A DNA stretch of 64,000 nucleotides from Paenibacillus sp. MAEPY2. Its GTDB lineage: Bacteria; Bacillota; Bacilli; Paenibacillales; Paenibacillaceae. The notes under the pieces were generated by a model that did not search any database, was not told the origin of the DNA, and worked only from the letters and a program-made list of their open reading frames with translations. The DNA is taken from positions 62,001-126,000 of the forward strand of contig NZ_AWUK01000032.1 in NCBI RefSeq assembly GCF_000499205.1, in the 5' to 3' direction. Numbering within the stretch: position 1 is the stretch's first letter; every line of letters begins with the position of its first letter. Both the position numbers and the translations under genes were made by a program. Shown here in pieces: positions 49,407 through 59,108 of the stretch.

Positions 49407-50518
49407 CTGGCATTCCTCCTGTAGGCCACTTCGACACGGGAAATGGACCCGGCTTGTGACGTATTGCCGCCCATATCCAGCCAGGTTGCAATCGCCTCCA
49501 GATGGTCGCCGATGATCAATCGGGCAACTTCGTTGCCGCTGCCCGTATTGGTGGAACGCAGACGATTGGAACGAATGACATCCACTTGACTGGGCGCTGT
49601 CACTTTTAATCCATGCTGAATGGCTAGACTTTGTGCCTTGGGAGGAACGGCCAGGGCCTCTGGTTTTACGATCTGGATCATCCTGCGCGAGAGGGCATGG
49701 GGTACGGCCGTCAACGAATTGGAACCCAGATCCGAACGGTTCAGCACTCGGTTGAGATATGCTTTGATCCGGCTCACTTCATCCTGGCGGGCAAATGGAG
49801 GCAAAAGGGATGAAAGATTATTCAGCGCCACATCATCCCCCCGGTCCACTGCATACAGAAACGGGGCAAGTTGCTCTGCCGGAACGACCATATCCCCATC
49901 CACAAAGAGAAGGGTCTCCGCCTCCGTCATCTTGGCCCCCAGTGCACGGCCTACATCATGTCCCGCCCGGTCAGGTTCATATACGAGCGTGATACCGGGC
50001 TGTTCAAGCACCTGCATTAGACTGTTATCCGTTGTTCCATTCAATACCACAACGATATCCGTCAGCGGTAACCGTTTCAGTTGTACGAGCACTTGCCCCA
50101 GCGTAAGTTCCTCATTACAGGCACAGACGACCGCAGCGGCAGGTTTGTTAAGGGCAAGTGGTATGATATTCAATGGACGTCCAGCAGCATGAGCATAACC
50201 CTGCATGAATGCTTTCCCTGCCTGCATTGCAGCAGGATAGCCCCTTAGCTCCGCTGAAATCGCAGCCTCATGCTCCTGCCATGTCGAACGTACATGTTGT
50301 TCAATCGATTGCTCATTGTGCAGCGCCTTGCGTCCGGCCCGTTGCCCTGCGTTGAATGCTTCATGCAATACGGAGCTGTTCGTTGTCGATCTGCTCGCTG
50401 CTGAACTCTTGAGCGGCGATTTAATCGGGCTCTTCCTGCCCATGGTTCTGGTTCTGTTCCTTGTTGTTCGTCTGCCTGCTTTCCGTTGACGACGGACGCC
50501 CCCAGAACGCTCCTTCAT
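49403..50518 (-). CDS. GT2-like glycosyltransferase with basic tail and Tyr/Gly motif
   Basis: A 371-residue protein from the ATG at 50518 (GGAGG 7 nt upstream); an alternative ATG at 50578 overlaps the upstream stop and would add 20 basic residues. Residues 1-50 are Arg/Lys/Ser-rich, residues 54-63 contain the Tyr/Gly-type motif (AFNAGQRAGR). A GT2-like domain from about 125: AVVCACNEELTLGQVLVQL, TDIVVVLNGTTDN, GHDVGRALGAKMTEAETLLFVDGDMVV with the DGD motif. It resembles the product of 50581-51531 (ALSRR, RRIGAA-type segments). Function within spore-surface glycosylation is inferred. Confidence 0.8.
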   Translation of the reverse strand: MKERSGGVRRQRKAGRRTTRNRTRTMGRKSPIKSPLKSSAASRSTTNSSVLHEAFNAGQRAGRKALHNEQSIEQHVRSTWQEHEAAISAELRGYPAAMQAGKAFMQGYAHAAGRPLNIIPLALNKPAAAVVCACNEELTLGQVLVQLKRLPLTDIVVVLNGTTDNSLMQVLEQPGITLVYEPDRAGHDVGRALGAKMTEAETLLFVDGDMVVPAEQLAPFLYAVDRGDDVALNNLSSLLPPFARQDEVSRIKAYLNRVLNRSDLGSNSLTAVPHALSRRMIQIVKPEALAVPPKAQSLAIQHGLKVTAPSQVDVIRSNRLRSTNTGSGNEVARLIIGDHLEAIATWLDMGGNTSQAGSISRVEVAYRRNAR

Positions 50519-50580
50519 TTCCTCACCTCCAGCATGTTGCAACTTTTGACGAAGCCGCTTTCTTGATTTATGCAGCATGC

Positions 50581-51531
50581 TCACCTCGTCAGGCTACGAA
50601 CACGCTGCAGATCGGAATGCCCTCCACGTGGGCCAAGCGTATCGGTTATCCACTTGATCGCTGTCAGATGATCATTCCATATCACTTGACTGAGCGGATC
50701 AGGTCCGCTTCGTTTCTTGACTCGAACTGCATTCATTTTGCCTACAGGCACATGATGGACAGCACGCACCTTCAACCCGCTAATAACTGCCTTTGCATGT
50801 GCCAACGGTGGAATCTCCAGTGTTCCCGTACCCATTACCTCAAGTGCCCTGCGACTTAATGCATGCGGAATGGCTGTCATGGAAGCCCCTTGCAGATCAG
50901 GTCTGGCGAGCATGCTGTTCAGCGCATGTTTCGCCTCTATCACAGGGTGAACAGGGGTACGAGCCACCGGCCCGTTATAATCATTAAGTGCCACATCCAT
51001 CCCATCCAGAATCGCTCGCACAAATGGCGCGAGATGTTCTGCCGGAATTAGAATGTCTGCATCCGTGAACAACAGCACTCTGCCACGAGCTGCCGCTGCA
51101 CCGATTCTTCTTCCTGCATCATGTCCCAAAGCTTCAGCATAACGAAGCACCTGTGCTCCTGCCCTTTTTGCCGTCGCTGCCGTTCCATCCGTTGAACCAT
51201 TCACAATAACAAGCACTTCAGCATCACGGCATATACGCAGCGCCTGACGGACGACTGCACCAATGGTTCGCGCTTCATTCATGGCAGGTATAATGACCGA
51301 AAGCAGTGGTTTATGCGAGCTCGTCGAATCCTGTGCAAGTGTCTCTCTCATCGCATGCTCATCTCTGAATGCTGGCAATTTCGTTTGGTCCATGGGTGGA
51401 ATCACGTACGTATAGGCCTTTGTACCCTTTTTGTATGCAGATTTTAAACGACGTTTCTTTAATTGCGCTTTTCTTTGTGCCAGATTCGATTTAGCTGCAA
51501 CAAAAGCGGTATTGCCGCGTTTTTGCAACAC
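50581..51531 (-). CDS. GT2-like glycosyltransferase, first gene of the glycosylation operon
   Basis: A 316-residue protein starting with GTG at 51531 (or TTG at 51528), placed 5-8 nt after GGGAGG; upstream ATGs lack a ribosome site. The first 50 residues are basic (QLKKRRLKSAYKKGTKAYTYV), with a degenerate Tyr/Gly element. The GT-A core shows LSVIIPAMNEARTIGAVVRQAL, VLVIVNGSTDGTAATAKR, ALGHDAGRRIGAAAARGRVLLFTDADILI with the DAD metal motif, and AIPHALSRRALEVMG. Paralogue of the next gene. The long 5' region (51532-52291) separates it from the divergent protease gene. Confidence 0.82.
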   Translation of the reverse strand: MLQKRGNTAFVAAKSNLAQRKAQLKKRRLKSAYKKGTKAYTYVIPPMDQTKLPAFRDEHAMRETLAQDSTSSHKPLLSVIIPAMNEARTIGAVVRQALRICRDAEVLVIVNGSTDGTAATAKRAGAQVLRYAEALGHDAGRRIGAAAARGRVLLFTDADILIPAEHLAPFVRAILDGMDVALNDYNGPVARTPVHPVIEAKHALNSMLARPDLQGASMTAIPHALSRRALEVMGTGTLEIPPLAHAKAVISGLKVRAVHHVPVGKMNAVRVKKRSGPDPLSQVIWNDHLTAIKWITDTLGPRGGHSDLQRVRSLTR

Positions 51532-52291
51532 TGTCACCTCCCGGGTGTACATCATCGGCATGCAAAGGGAGTACACGTTATTCTATGTATTCATGGAGCA
51601 GTGGAAACGGCGTATGTCCTTGAACCGAGCAGGTTCTGTCCGCCATCAGGCTAAGTCAATCCATTTATTCAGACAATATTCGTCAAAATATTCGAAATCC
51701 GCTACAGCTCCCCTACTTCAGACACAATTTCAAAAAAAATTTAAAATTGCATCTTTTCCAACCTTTTACATTGTGATAATATACGTTGCAAGAAGTAAAT
51801 TTACAAAAAAATCCTAAGAAGGAACATGCGTTCCTTTCAATTCTTTTTTACTCCTGTTAATTGACCTTCGGTTAATTATGCTCGCAGCAGGATGATCCGG
51901 GAGACTGTTGTAGCGTTTGCTGCATGTACCTTGAGAGGAGTGATGCCGTTCAATACGTAATTCAGGTTTGGTTATGTGAACCCGGAACGAACACCCCGGC
52001 TCCGTAAGAACATCTTCTGCTTCGCAAGTGGACAAGACCCCTGGCTTCTGATTGAGGAACTACAATGAACGATTAAGCCTCATGGCTAAACCGGATAAAC
52101 GGTTCTCCTTTTACACCTAACCACAGGCACACAGGCTCTGCCGATTTTGTTCCTTATCGTTTCTTGTCATATTCCACATTTCAGATTCAGCCTCACGCTC
52201 CGCGCTGCCCAAGTTGCAGACGGAACTCCAACCGAGATTGGCATAATTATTTGTTTTCCAAAAAATCATATTGAGAATGGGAGAGTTTACT
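51532..52291. other. Divergent intergenic region, 760 bp, no gene supported
   Basis: Lies between the minus-strand glycosylation operon and the plus-strand protease gene. Small open frames (for example 51814-52035 minus) lack ribosome sites and look like chance. A palindrome GGAACATGCGTTCC (51821-51834) next to T-rich sequence on the minus strand could be a leader hairpin. No clear sigma-A promoter could be assigned; a sporulation promoter for the operon is possible. Confidence 0.5.
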
Positions 52292-53857
52292 ATGAAATTT
52301 GCTAAAGTTATGCCAACAATTCTTGGAGGAGCTCTTTTGCTCGCTTCCGTATCTTCTGCTGCTGCAGCTCCATTGTCTGATCAGTCCATTCCATTGCAGG
52401 CCCCATATGCCTCTGAGGAGGGTATCCAGTTGAACAGCGGCTCCGACGAAACCATCTTCAATTTCCTTGGTCAACAGGAACAATTCCTGAATTCCGACGT
52501 AAAATCCCAACTCAAAATCATTAAAAGAACGACAGACACCTCTGGTGTACGACACTTCCGCCTGAAGCAGTACATTAAAGGAATTCCAGTCTACGGTGCC
52601 GAGCAAACGATCCACCTGGACAAAACAGGACAGGTTTCATCCGCACTTGGTGATCTTCCACCGATTGAAGAACAAGCCATCCCTAATGACGGCGTCGCTG
52701 AAATCAGTGCAGAAGATGCGATCAAGATTGCATCGGAAGAAGCCACTTCCCGCGTTGGAGAGCTTGGCGAACCACAGAAAACGCCTGAAGCCGAGTTGAA
52801 CATTTACCACAATGAAGAGGACAACCAAACCTATCTTGTTTACATTACTGAAGTCAATGTGCTTGAACCAGCCCCATTGCGTACCAAATATTTCGTGAAT
52901 GCCGTTGACGGCAGTATCGTATCTCAATATGACCTCATCAACTTCGCAACAGGAACAGGTACAGGTGTACTTGGTGATACCAAGACTCTTACAACCACCC
53001 AATCCGGCAGTACCTTCCAACTGAAAGATACCACTCGCGGCAAAGGGATCGAAACCTACACCGCAAGCAATCGCTCCACCATTCCAGGTACTCTCCTGAC
53101 GGATTCCGACAATGTATGGACTGACCGTGCCGGAGTAGATGCCCATGCCTATGCTGCCGCCACGTATGATTTCTACAAAAACAAATTCAACCGTAACGGT
53201 CTGGACGGCAACGGTTTGCTGGTCAAATCCACGGTACATTACGGCTCCAACTACAATAACGCCTTCTGGAACGGGGTACAGATTGTATTTGGTGACGGAG
53301 ATGGTACAACCTTCACTTCCCTGTCCGGTGATCTGGACGTAGTAGGTCATGAATTGACTCACGGTGTCATTGAGAACACAGCCAACCTGGAGTACCGCAA
53401 TGAGCCAGGCGCACTGAACGAAGCCTTCGCAGATATCTTCGGCAATACCATTCAGAGCAAAAACTGGTTGATCGGTGACGACATTTACACACCTAACATT
53501 GCAGGCGATGCACTGCGCTCCATGTCCAACCCTACATTGTATGGACAACCTGACAAATACAGTGACCGTTATACCGGAACAGCTGACAACGGTGGTGTTC
53601 ATACCAACAGCGGTATCATCAACAAAGCATACTATCTTGCAGTTCAAGGCGGCACGCACAACGGTGTCACTGTAACCGGCATTGGACGCGATAAAGCCAT
53701 TCAAATCTTCTACAGCACACTCGTGAACTATCTGACACCAACATCCAAATTTGCTGCGGCAAAAACAGCTACCATCCAAGCAGCCAAAGATCTGTACGGT
53801 GCAACTTCCGCTGAGGTTACTGCAATTACCAAAGCTTATCAAGCCGTAGGACTGTAA
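52292..53857 (+). CDS. Secreted thermolysin-like neutral metalloprotease (peptidase M4, bacillolysin)
   Basis: A 521-residue preproenzyme. ATG at 52292 preceded by GGGAGAG. Signal peptide MKFAKVMPTILGGALLLASVSSAAAA (cleavage after about 26), an FTP/PepSY propeptide (SDVKSQLKIIKRTTDTSGVRHFRLKQY, to about residue 215), then the mature protease beginning near TGTGTGVLGDTKTL. Zinc ligands H353 and H357 in HELTH, E377 in NEAFADIFG. C-terminal GGVHTNSGIINKAYYL has the catalytic histidine. A plus-strand single gene ending at the bidirectional terminator. Extracellular protein degradation is expected. Confidence 0.96.
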   Translation: MKFAKVMPTILGGALLLASVSSAAAAPLSDQSIPLQAPYASEEGIQLNSGSDETIFNFLGQQEQFLNSDVKSQLKIIKRTTDTSGVRHFRLKQYIKGIPVYGAEQTIHLDKTGQVSSALGDLPPIEEQAIPNDGVAEISAEDAIKIASEEATSRVGELGEPQKTPEAELNIYHNEEDNQTYLVYITEVNVLEPAPLRTKYFVNAVDGSIVSQYDLINFATGTGTGVLGDTKTLTTTQSGSTFQLKDTTRGKGIETYTASNRSTIPGTLLTDSDNVWTDRAGVDAHAYAAATYDFYKNKFNRNGLDGNGLLVKSTVHYGSNYNNAFWNGVQIVFGDGDGTTFTSLSGDLDVVGHELTHGVIENTANLEYRNEPGALNEAFADIFGNTIQSKNWLIGDDIYTPNIAGDALRSMSNPTLYGQPDKYSDRYTGTADNGGVHTNSGIINKAYYLAVQGGTHNGVTVTGIGRDKAIQIFYSTLVNYLTPTSKFAAAKTATIQAAKDLYGATSAEVTAITKAYQAVGL

Positions 53858-53933
53858 GAATCCATTTGTTTTTGAACTCATATTATATCGTTCAGGCACC
53901 CCTCATCGTCCGAACGGAGCAAGCTTATATATG

Positions 53934-53975
53934 AAAAAAAGCGGTGTCCCGGACAAATCCGGGAACCGCTTTTGT
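53934..53975. terminator. Bidirectional terminator between the protease and the repeat-protein gene
   Basis: Stem AAGCGGT-TCCCGGA/TCCGGGA-ACCGCTT (one bulge) with a CAAA loop. A-run on the left and T-rich on the right, so it serves both convergent genes. Confidence 0.88.
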
Positions 53976-54043
53976 CTATTTGAACATGTGCCCTCCTTCG
54001 TCCACAGTTGTCTTTGAAGATGAAGGCACGTGATCCTGCACTT

Positions 54044-57000
54044 TTACACGGAAGGCCCAGCGGCAATCCATGATAACAATCCATACGTGTGTTTGGAGCC
54101 TCCAGTACGTGACACTTCCAGTACAGCTTCATCTTCACTCTGGGAGAGCAGCGACACCTGAAATCCCCGATCATTACACATGGCTACAATCACATAATGC
54201 TCCGATATAAACGATTCCTCAAAGGTTACCGATACTTCCACACATTCTTCATCCTCAGGCAATATGAAAGCCTCCATACCGAACTGCTGCACGACAGGCT
54301 GACGGCTGACACTCCGTACAGGCTGGAATGCCAGATGTTTGGCCTGAACGGCTCCGGATTGCAGCTGCTCGCTGCCCACCGCTCCATCACACAAATGTTC
54401 CTGTGTAATCGATTGTTCACTCAGTATAAACTCCGTAGTTCCACCGATCTCCTGTGACAATTCAAGCTGTGATTGCTGAGCCTGAACTATCTCCTCTGTC
54501 GTCACTGGAGCAGCTGCCAATGGCTCCCCAAGCTGGTCCGTTTGGGCTGTCTGCTCTTGTTGTCCCTCCAGCTCCTGATTCAATGCCTGGTGAATTTGTG
54601 TTTCCTCCAGACCAGCACCCGGCAGTACCTCGACCAGGGCCTGCTGTGAAGGCTGTACTGCTTCGCTCTCTGTCTTAAGCAATGCTTCTTGTCTTTTGAT
54701 CGCTGCCAGCTGCTCCAGTGTTTCTCCACTGAACTGGCGAATCGCATTCCATATCTCTTCGCTCAAATGCGCCGGGCCTACAATTCCCGCATTCAAGTGA
54801 TTGGATGTAATGCTTTGTTCACTCAGTTTGCTGCCATCGATGGCGCAGTCTGCAAGATGCGCGGATGTTATCGCGCCGTCAGCCAATTTGCTGCCGTTTA
54901 CACTGCCGTCGGCCAGTTTAGCACTCGTTACAGACCCATTTTGTAGATGGATCCCGCTTACTGCTTCCTCTTCCAGATGGGTTGTGCGAATACTACGTTC
55001 TTGAATATGATCAGCATGGATCGTTCCATCCAGAATATGCCGAGATTGCACACTTTGGTCTGCCAGGTGGATAGCTGATACCGCTCCTTCAAGCAACTTG
55101 CTGCCGTTTACACTGCCGTCGGCCAGTTTGGCAATTGTTATGGAACCATTGTGCAGGTGAATCGCACTTACCGATTCCGCTTTGAGGTGGGAGATCCCAA
55201 TGCTGCGTTCCTGAATATGGTCCGCATGAATCGCTCTTTCTTGGATATGACGGGATTGCACACTTCCATTGGCAATATGAACCTCTGACACCGAATCTTC
55301 AAGTAATTTGCTGCCGCTCACACTGCCATCGGCCAGTTTGGCACTCGTTACAGACCCATTTTGCAGATGAACCGTACTGATTGTATCCTCTTCCAGATGG
55401 GTCGTGCCAATGCTGTGCTCCTGAATATGGTCAGCAAGGATTGCTCCTTCCTGGATATGGCGGGACTGCACACTTTCGGAAGCGATATGGATCCCCGACA
55501 CTGTATCTTCGAGCAACTTGCTGCCGTTTACACTGCTATCCGCCAGTTTGGCACTCGTTACGGAGCCATTTTGCAGATGAACCGCACTTACTGCTTCCTC
55601 TTCCAGATGGGGTGTGCCAATGCTGCGTTCCTGAATATGACCCGCATGGATGGCACCTGCCTGAATATGCCCGGATTGCACACTTTCCGATGCGATATGA
55701 ATCCCCGATATAGTACCTTCGAATAACTTGCTTCCGTTTATACTGCCATCCGCCAGTTTGGCACTCGTAACAGATCCATTTTGCAAATGGACTGCACTTA
55801 CCGACTCCTCTTCCAAATGGAGTGTGCCAATGCTTCGTTCTTGAATATGATCAGCAAGGATTGACCCTTCTTGGATATGGCGGGTTTGCACACTTTCGTC
55901 TGCCATGTGGGCAGCCGATACTGCCCCTGCGGCTAATTTGCTGCCATCAACACTACCACTCGCCAGTTTGGAGCGTGTTACCGATTCATCCTGTAATATA
56001 ATCGTACTTACTGCTTCTTCTTCCAGATGAGACGTACCGATACTGCGTTCATGGATATGATGAGGAAGAATCTCACCATCTTGAATATGACGGGAATGTA
56101 CAGCTCCTTGCTGCAGGTGAACCGCACTTGTCGACTCTGCCTGAAGGTGCAAACCACTGATCAAACCTGGCTGCAGATGAGCCGCTGTAATGGATAAAGG
56201 TGCCAGATGGTCTGTTTCGACAGATCCAGGTGCCAAGTGATGGGATGTGACTACCTGTTCAGCAATATGTTCCTCATGAATGATGTCGGGTTTCAGATGC
56301 TGTGAATTCACCACCCCCGTACCCAAATGATCCGATTTCACACTTCCATCAGCCAGATGAACGGATTGCACAGCGGATGGCTGCAGATGCTCGCTGCCTA
56401 CAGAGGCCTGTTGTAATTCTGTCCCGGATACCGAGTCTGCTGCCAAATGGTCTGCTGTTACGGAGCCATGTCGCAGTTTGTTGCCTGTAATACTACCATC
56501 GGCAAATAATTCGGGTGAACGTACTTCCTCCGACAAATGTTCCAGTGAAACAGCATGCTGCTTCAGGTGATAACCGCGAATGGTTCCTGCTGGAATATGT
56601 TTGGCGTGAATGCTTTCTGCCATAATTTTGGAAGAAGTCACGCTGCCGTCTGCCAGTTTGGCTGACGTGACAGCAGAATCCGCCAGTTTATCCGTGGCAA
56701 CACTCTCTGGTGATAGCTTGGGGGAGGTAATCGCATGATCTGTCAGATGAGGTGGAAAAATGGATCCGCCTGCCATCTGGGCTGAAGTTACACTGCCAGG
56801 AGCCAATTTGTCTGTTGTGACGGCTGCCCGTGCAATTGCATCCGTTTCAACACTGCCCGGCTGAAGATGAGGCATACCTACGGAATGCTCTGTCAGGTGC
56901 TCCGATTTCACTGCATAAGGTCTCAGGGCCTCGGAACCCACGCTGCCTGGAGCCAGATGTGTACCTGTGACTCCACCGCTCGCAAGATGCGAGGATACGA

Positions 57001-58714
57001 CGCTCCCCGGGGCAAGCGCTCTGCTGCTAACCGAAGCCGTTCCAAGTTTTTCTGTTGTCACACTTCCATCCGCGAGCTTGGCGTCTATAACTGCAGCATC
57101 CTGCAATTCATACGTACCTACAGCTGACTCTGCCAGATGCCGCTCAGATACCACGCCATCCGCGAGAGCATCTCCGGACACACTTCCGGCAGACAGATGA
57201 GTAGCCTCGATGCTTCCACTTGCAATGTGAATAGAGTGAATTGCGGAATTGTCCACATGTACCGGCATGATTCCCCGGTTCGCAATGTGTTCCGCACGAA
57301 TGGACCCTTTGGCAAGATGTTTGCCCTGTACAGCTTCATCCGCGATTTTGGAAGAAATGACGCTCTGATCAGAAATCTTGGAGGCTGTAATCGACTGTTC
57401 CAGCAATTTAGCTGTTCCAACCGACTGGTCTGCCAGTTTGCTGCTGGTTACAGCTCCGTCCGTCAAATGTTCACTGCCTACTTCTCCGTTGCCAATCTGC
57501 TCCTTGCCAATGGCATAAGCGCGGATCTGGCTTGAACCGATGGAACCGTCCAGCAGATGTCTTCCGCTTAGCGAACCCTCAGCTAAATGTCTTGTTTGTA
57601 TGGATCCATCCTCAATCTGGTCACTCCCAATACTGCCAATAGATAGTTGTGAACGACCAATCGCCCCTTCTGCCAGATGCATCTGTTTAACAGCACCTGC
57701 CTGGATATGGTGAGACTCGATGGATTGTTCTTCGATTTTGCTGCCTGTGACAGCACCTTCACGAATTTTGGATGTAGTCACCGCATCGTCAGCCAGTTTA
57801 GAGGTATGCACAGCTCCTCCCGAGAGATGCCTTGTATCCACACCGCTAATCGCAATCTTGTCTCCAGTTACGGCATGATTCTTGATTAATTCTTCCGTAA
57901 CCAGCATTCGGCTGAGATGTCTTGTGCCGATGGAACCGTCGGCAATTTTGGCTGAATCGATGACCTGGTTGCCAAGCTTCTGGGAAGTAATGCTGCCATC
58001 TCTGATTTTTTCACCGGCAATAGAAGCATTTCGTATTTTGTGACCTGACACGGAGCCGTCAATCAAGTGCTCTTCGGATACAGACGCTTCCGCAAGTTTA
58101 GCGGAAACAATTGCCCCGTCTGCAATGTGAATGCTGGTCACCGCATAATCCTGCAATGCTTCACTGCCTACCGCATCCGGTTTCAGCTTGGAGGCATCCA
58201 CAGAGAATGGAGCCAGTTTGCTCTCCGTAACAGCAAATTCACTCAAGTCGTCCGTGTAGATATAGTGTCCGGTATGACCCGGCATCTGGTTCTGGTTCAG
58301 GATCTCCAGCCGATCCCTGCTTGTGATTTCCTGCTTGTTGACGTCCTTTTCTTCTTCTAGAACATGCGGAGCCACGCTGCTGACCTGAATCTGCTTTTCC
58401 AGGCTATCTTGTGTCTCGACGACTTCCTCGTTATCAGACTCTACGGGTTCCGGCTTGATGATTTTGGCTACGATTTTTAGGTCTTCCAGCTCGTTCGTTG
58501 TAGCAGGTAGCTCCGTTGATTCGAATAGGAATTCTTCTGATGCCTGAATGGCCCTCGAATCCCGTTTATTTGCATTCACGCGCGCTTCTCTATTCGAAGT
58601 GAAACCTGAGCTCATTGTGTCTGACCGTCGATTGGTCAGATCCAGTTCCTTAAATTTTGGACTCACATGCCGCAGTTTCGGCGTAGGAATCTTCTTATTG
58701 CTCTTTTTACTCAT
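54044..58714 (-). CDS. Giant decapeptide-repeat protein with WIAG-like C-terminal tail
   Basis: A 1556-residue protein with no signal peptide or anchor. Residues 1-30 are basic (MSKKSNKKIPTPKLRH), 60-130 acidic; from 161 to 1320 there are 116 consecutive decapeptides in perfect register with consensus [S/A]-[V/I]-x-x-x-[H/K]-[L/I]-x-x-[G/x] (for example SVTSAKLADG, AIHADHIQER). Residues 911-1260 are five 70-residue higher-order copies. After a Gln/Glu linker comes a C-terminal domain ending in SWIAAG, resembling a WIAG tail. Such repeats also appear in phage tail-fibre and surface proteins; a long solenoid fibre is inferred. It may be a spore-surface fibre and a possible substrate of the nearby transferases. 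Confidence 0.88.
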   Translation of the reverse strand: MSKKSNKKIPTPKLRHVSPKFKELDLTNRRSDTMSSGFTSNREARVNANKRDSRAIQASEEFLFESTELPATTNELEDLKIVAKIIKPEPVESDNEEVVETQDSLEKQIQVSSVAPHVLEEEKDVNKQEITSRDRLEILNQNQMPGHTGHYIYTDDLSEFAVTESKLAPFSVDASKLKPDAVGSEALQDYAVTSIHIADGAIVSAKLAEASVSEEHLIDGSVSGHKIRNASIAGEKIRDGSITSQKLGNQVIDSAKIADGSIGTRHLSRMLVTEELIKNHAVTGDKIAISGVDTRHLSGGAVHTSKLADDAVTTSKIREGAVTGSKIEEQSIESHHIQAGAVKQMHLAEGAIGRSQLSIGSIGSDQIEDGSIQTRHLAEGSLSGRHLLDGSIGSSQIRAYAIGKEQIGNGEVGSEHLTDGAVTSSKLADQSVGTAKLLEQSITASKISDQSVISSKIADEAVQGKHLAKGSIRAEHIANRGIMPVHVDNSAIHSIHIASGSIEATHLSAGSVSGDALADGVVSERHLAESAVGTYELQDAAVIDAKLADGSVTTEKLGTASVSSRALAPGSVVSSHLASGGVTGTHLAPGSVGSEALRPYAVKSEHLTEHSVGMPHLQPGSVETDAIARAAVTTDKLAPGSVTSAQMAGGSIFPPHLTDHAITSPKLSPESVATDKLADSAVTSAKLADGSVTSSKIMAESIHAKHIPAGTIRGYHLKQHAVSLEHLSEEVRSPELFADGSITGNKLRHGSVTADHLAADSVSGTELQQASVGSEHLQPSAVQSVHLADGSVKSDHLGTGVVNSQHLKPDIIHEEHIAEQVVTSHHLAPGSVETDHLAPLSITAAHLQPGLISGLHLQAESTSAVHLQQGAVHSRHIQDGEILPHHIHERSIGTSHLEEEAVSTIILQDESVTRSKLASGSVDGSKLAAGAVSAAHMADESVQTRHIQEGSILADHIQERSIGTLHLEEESVSAVHLQNGSVTSAKLADGSINGSKLFEGTISGIHIASESVQSGHIQAGAIHAGHIQERSIGTPHLEEEAVSAVHLQNGSVTSAKLADSSVNGSKLLEDTVSGIHIASESVQSRHIQEGAILADHIQEHSIGTTHLEEDTISTVHLQNGSVTSAKLADGSVSGSKLLEDSVSEVHIANGSVQSRHIQERAIHADHIQERSIGISHLKAESVSAIHLHNGSITIAKLADGSVNGSKLLEGAVSAIHLADQSVQSRHILDGTIHADHIQERSIRTTHLEEEAVSGIHLQNGSVTSAKLADGSVNGSKLADGAITSAHLADCAIDGSKLSEQSITSNHLNAGIVGPAHLSEEIWNAIRQFSGETLEQLAAIKRQEALLKTESEAVQPSQQALVEVLPGAGLEETQIHQALNQELEGQQEQTAQTDQLGEPLAAAPVTTEEIVQAQQSQLELSQEIGGTTEFILSEQSITQEHLCDGAVGSEQLQSGAVQAKHLAFQPVRSVSRQPVVQQFGMEAFILPEDEECVEVSVTFEESFISEHYVIVAMCNDRGFQVSLLSQSEDEAVLEVSRTGGSKHTYGLLSWIAAGPSV
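54755..55984 (-). repeat. 210-bp higher-order tandem repeats (five full copies and one partial)
   Basis: Copies begin at 55984, 55774, 55564, 55354 and 55144 (each seven decapeptides), and a sixth partial at 54934. Each starts with the S-[V/I]-T-x-[S/A]-K-L unit. The near-identity shows recent amplification relative to the older outer units. Confidence 0.88.
54755..58234 (-). repeat. 116 in-register 30-bp units encoding the decapeptide array
   Basis: Residues 161-1320 of the protein at 54044-58714. Every unit is exactly 30 bp with no indel: unit boundaries counted from residue 161 still fall exactly on unit starts at residue 1261. Diverged at most positions except the hydrophobic pair and the His/Lys-Leu/Ile step. 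Confidence 0.85.
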
Positions 58715-59108
58715 ACAGCCTGCTCCTTCCTCTGACGTTCGTCTCCGGCATCATATGCTCCAGTCTGGGCATCTGCCACTGCAATTCATGACTTTTGCCA
58801 ATTACAGTACGTGGATGTATAAGCTTCAAAATATGCGTTAACGGAATGCTGTCTGCTGAAATAGGCTGTACCAACTCACTTATGTAAGGCGGCTGTCCAC
58901 GCCCCTGCCCCGGAAATGTCATACGATATCATGTAAGCATTTTGCATAAATCTATAGAATGCAAAGGGCTGGTATGAGAACTCATTGGTGCCTATCGAAG
59001 CATCATGATTCCGGTCTGCGTTATCGTGATATCCAACCAGGCGTTGACAGGCCGGCATTTCATGGATGGACGATCCATGGTCGCGATAACATTGAAGGAG
59101 GAACGGTC
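58715..59108. other. Divergent intergenic region, 394 bp
   Basis: Lies between the minus-strand repeat-protein gene and the plus-strand YheC/YheD-like gene. The open frame in phase with the latter extends to 58959 but lacks a ribosome site and family sequence before 59109. No convincing promoter or RNA element was recognised; sporulation promoters would be expected but could not be assigned. Confidence 0.45.

Noticed and set aside
51814..52035. 73-codon minus-strand open frame in the divergent gap
   Set aside because: No ribosome site; low plausibility as a protein.
52637..53899. 420-codon minus-strand open frame
   Set aside because: Exact antisense of the M4 protease gene; no start signal or family sequence.
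54755..58234. CRISPR-like array of regular 30-bp units
   Set aside because: Units are contiguous without unique spacers, keep one reading frame and encode decapeptides; no cas genes.
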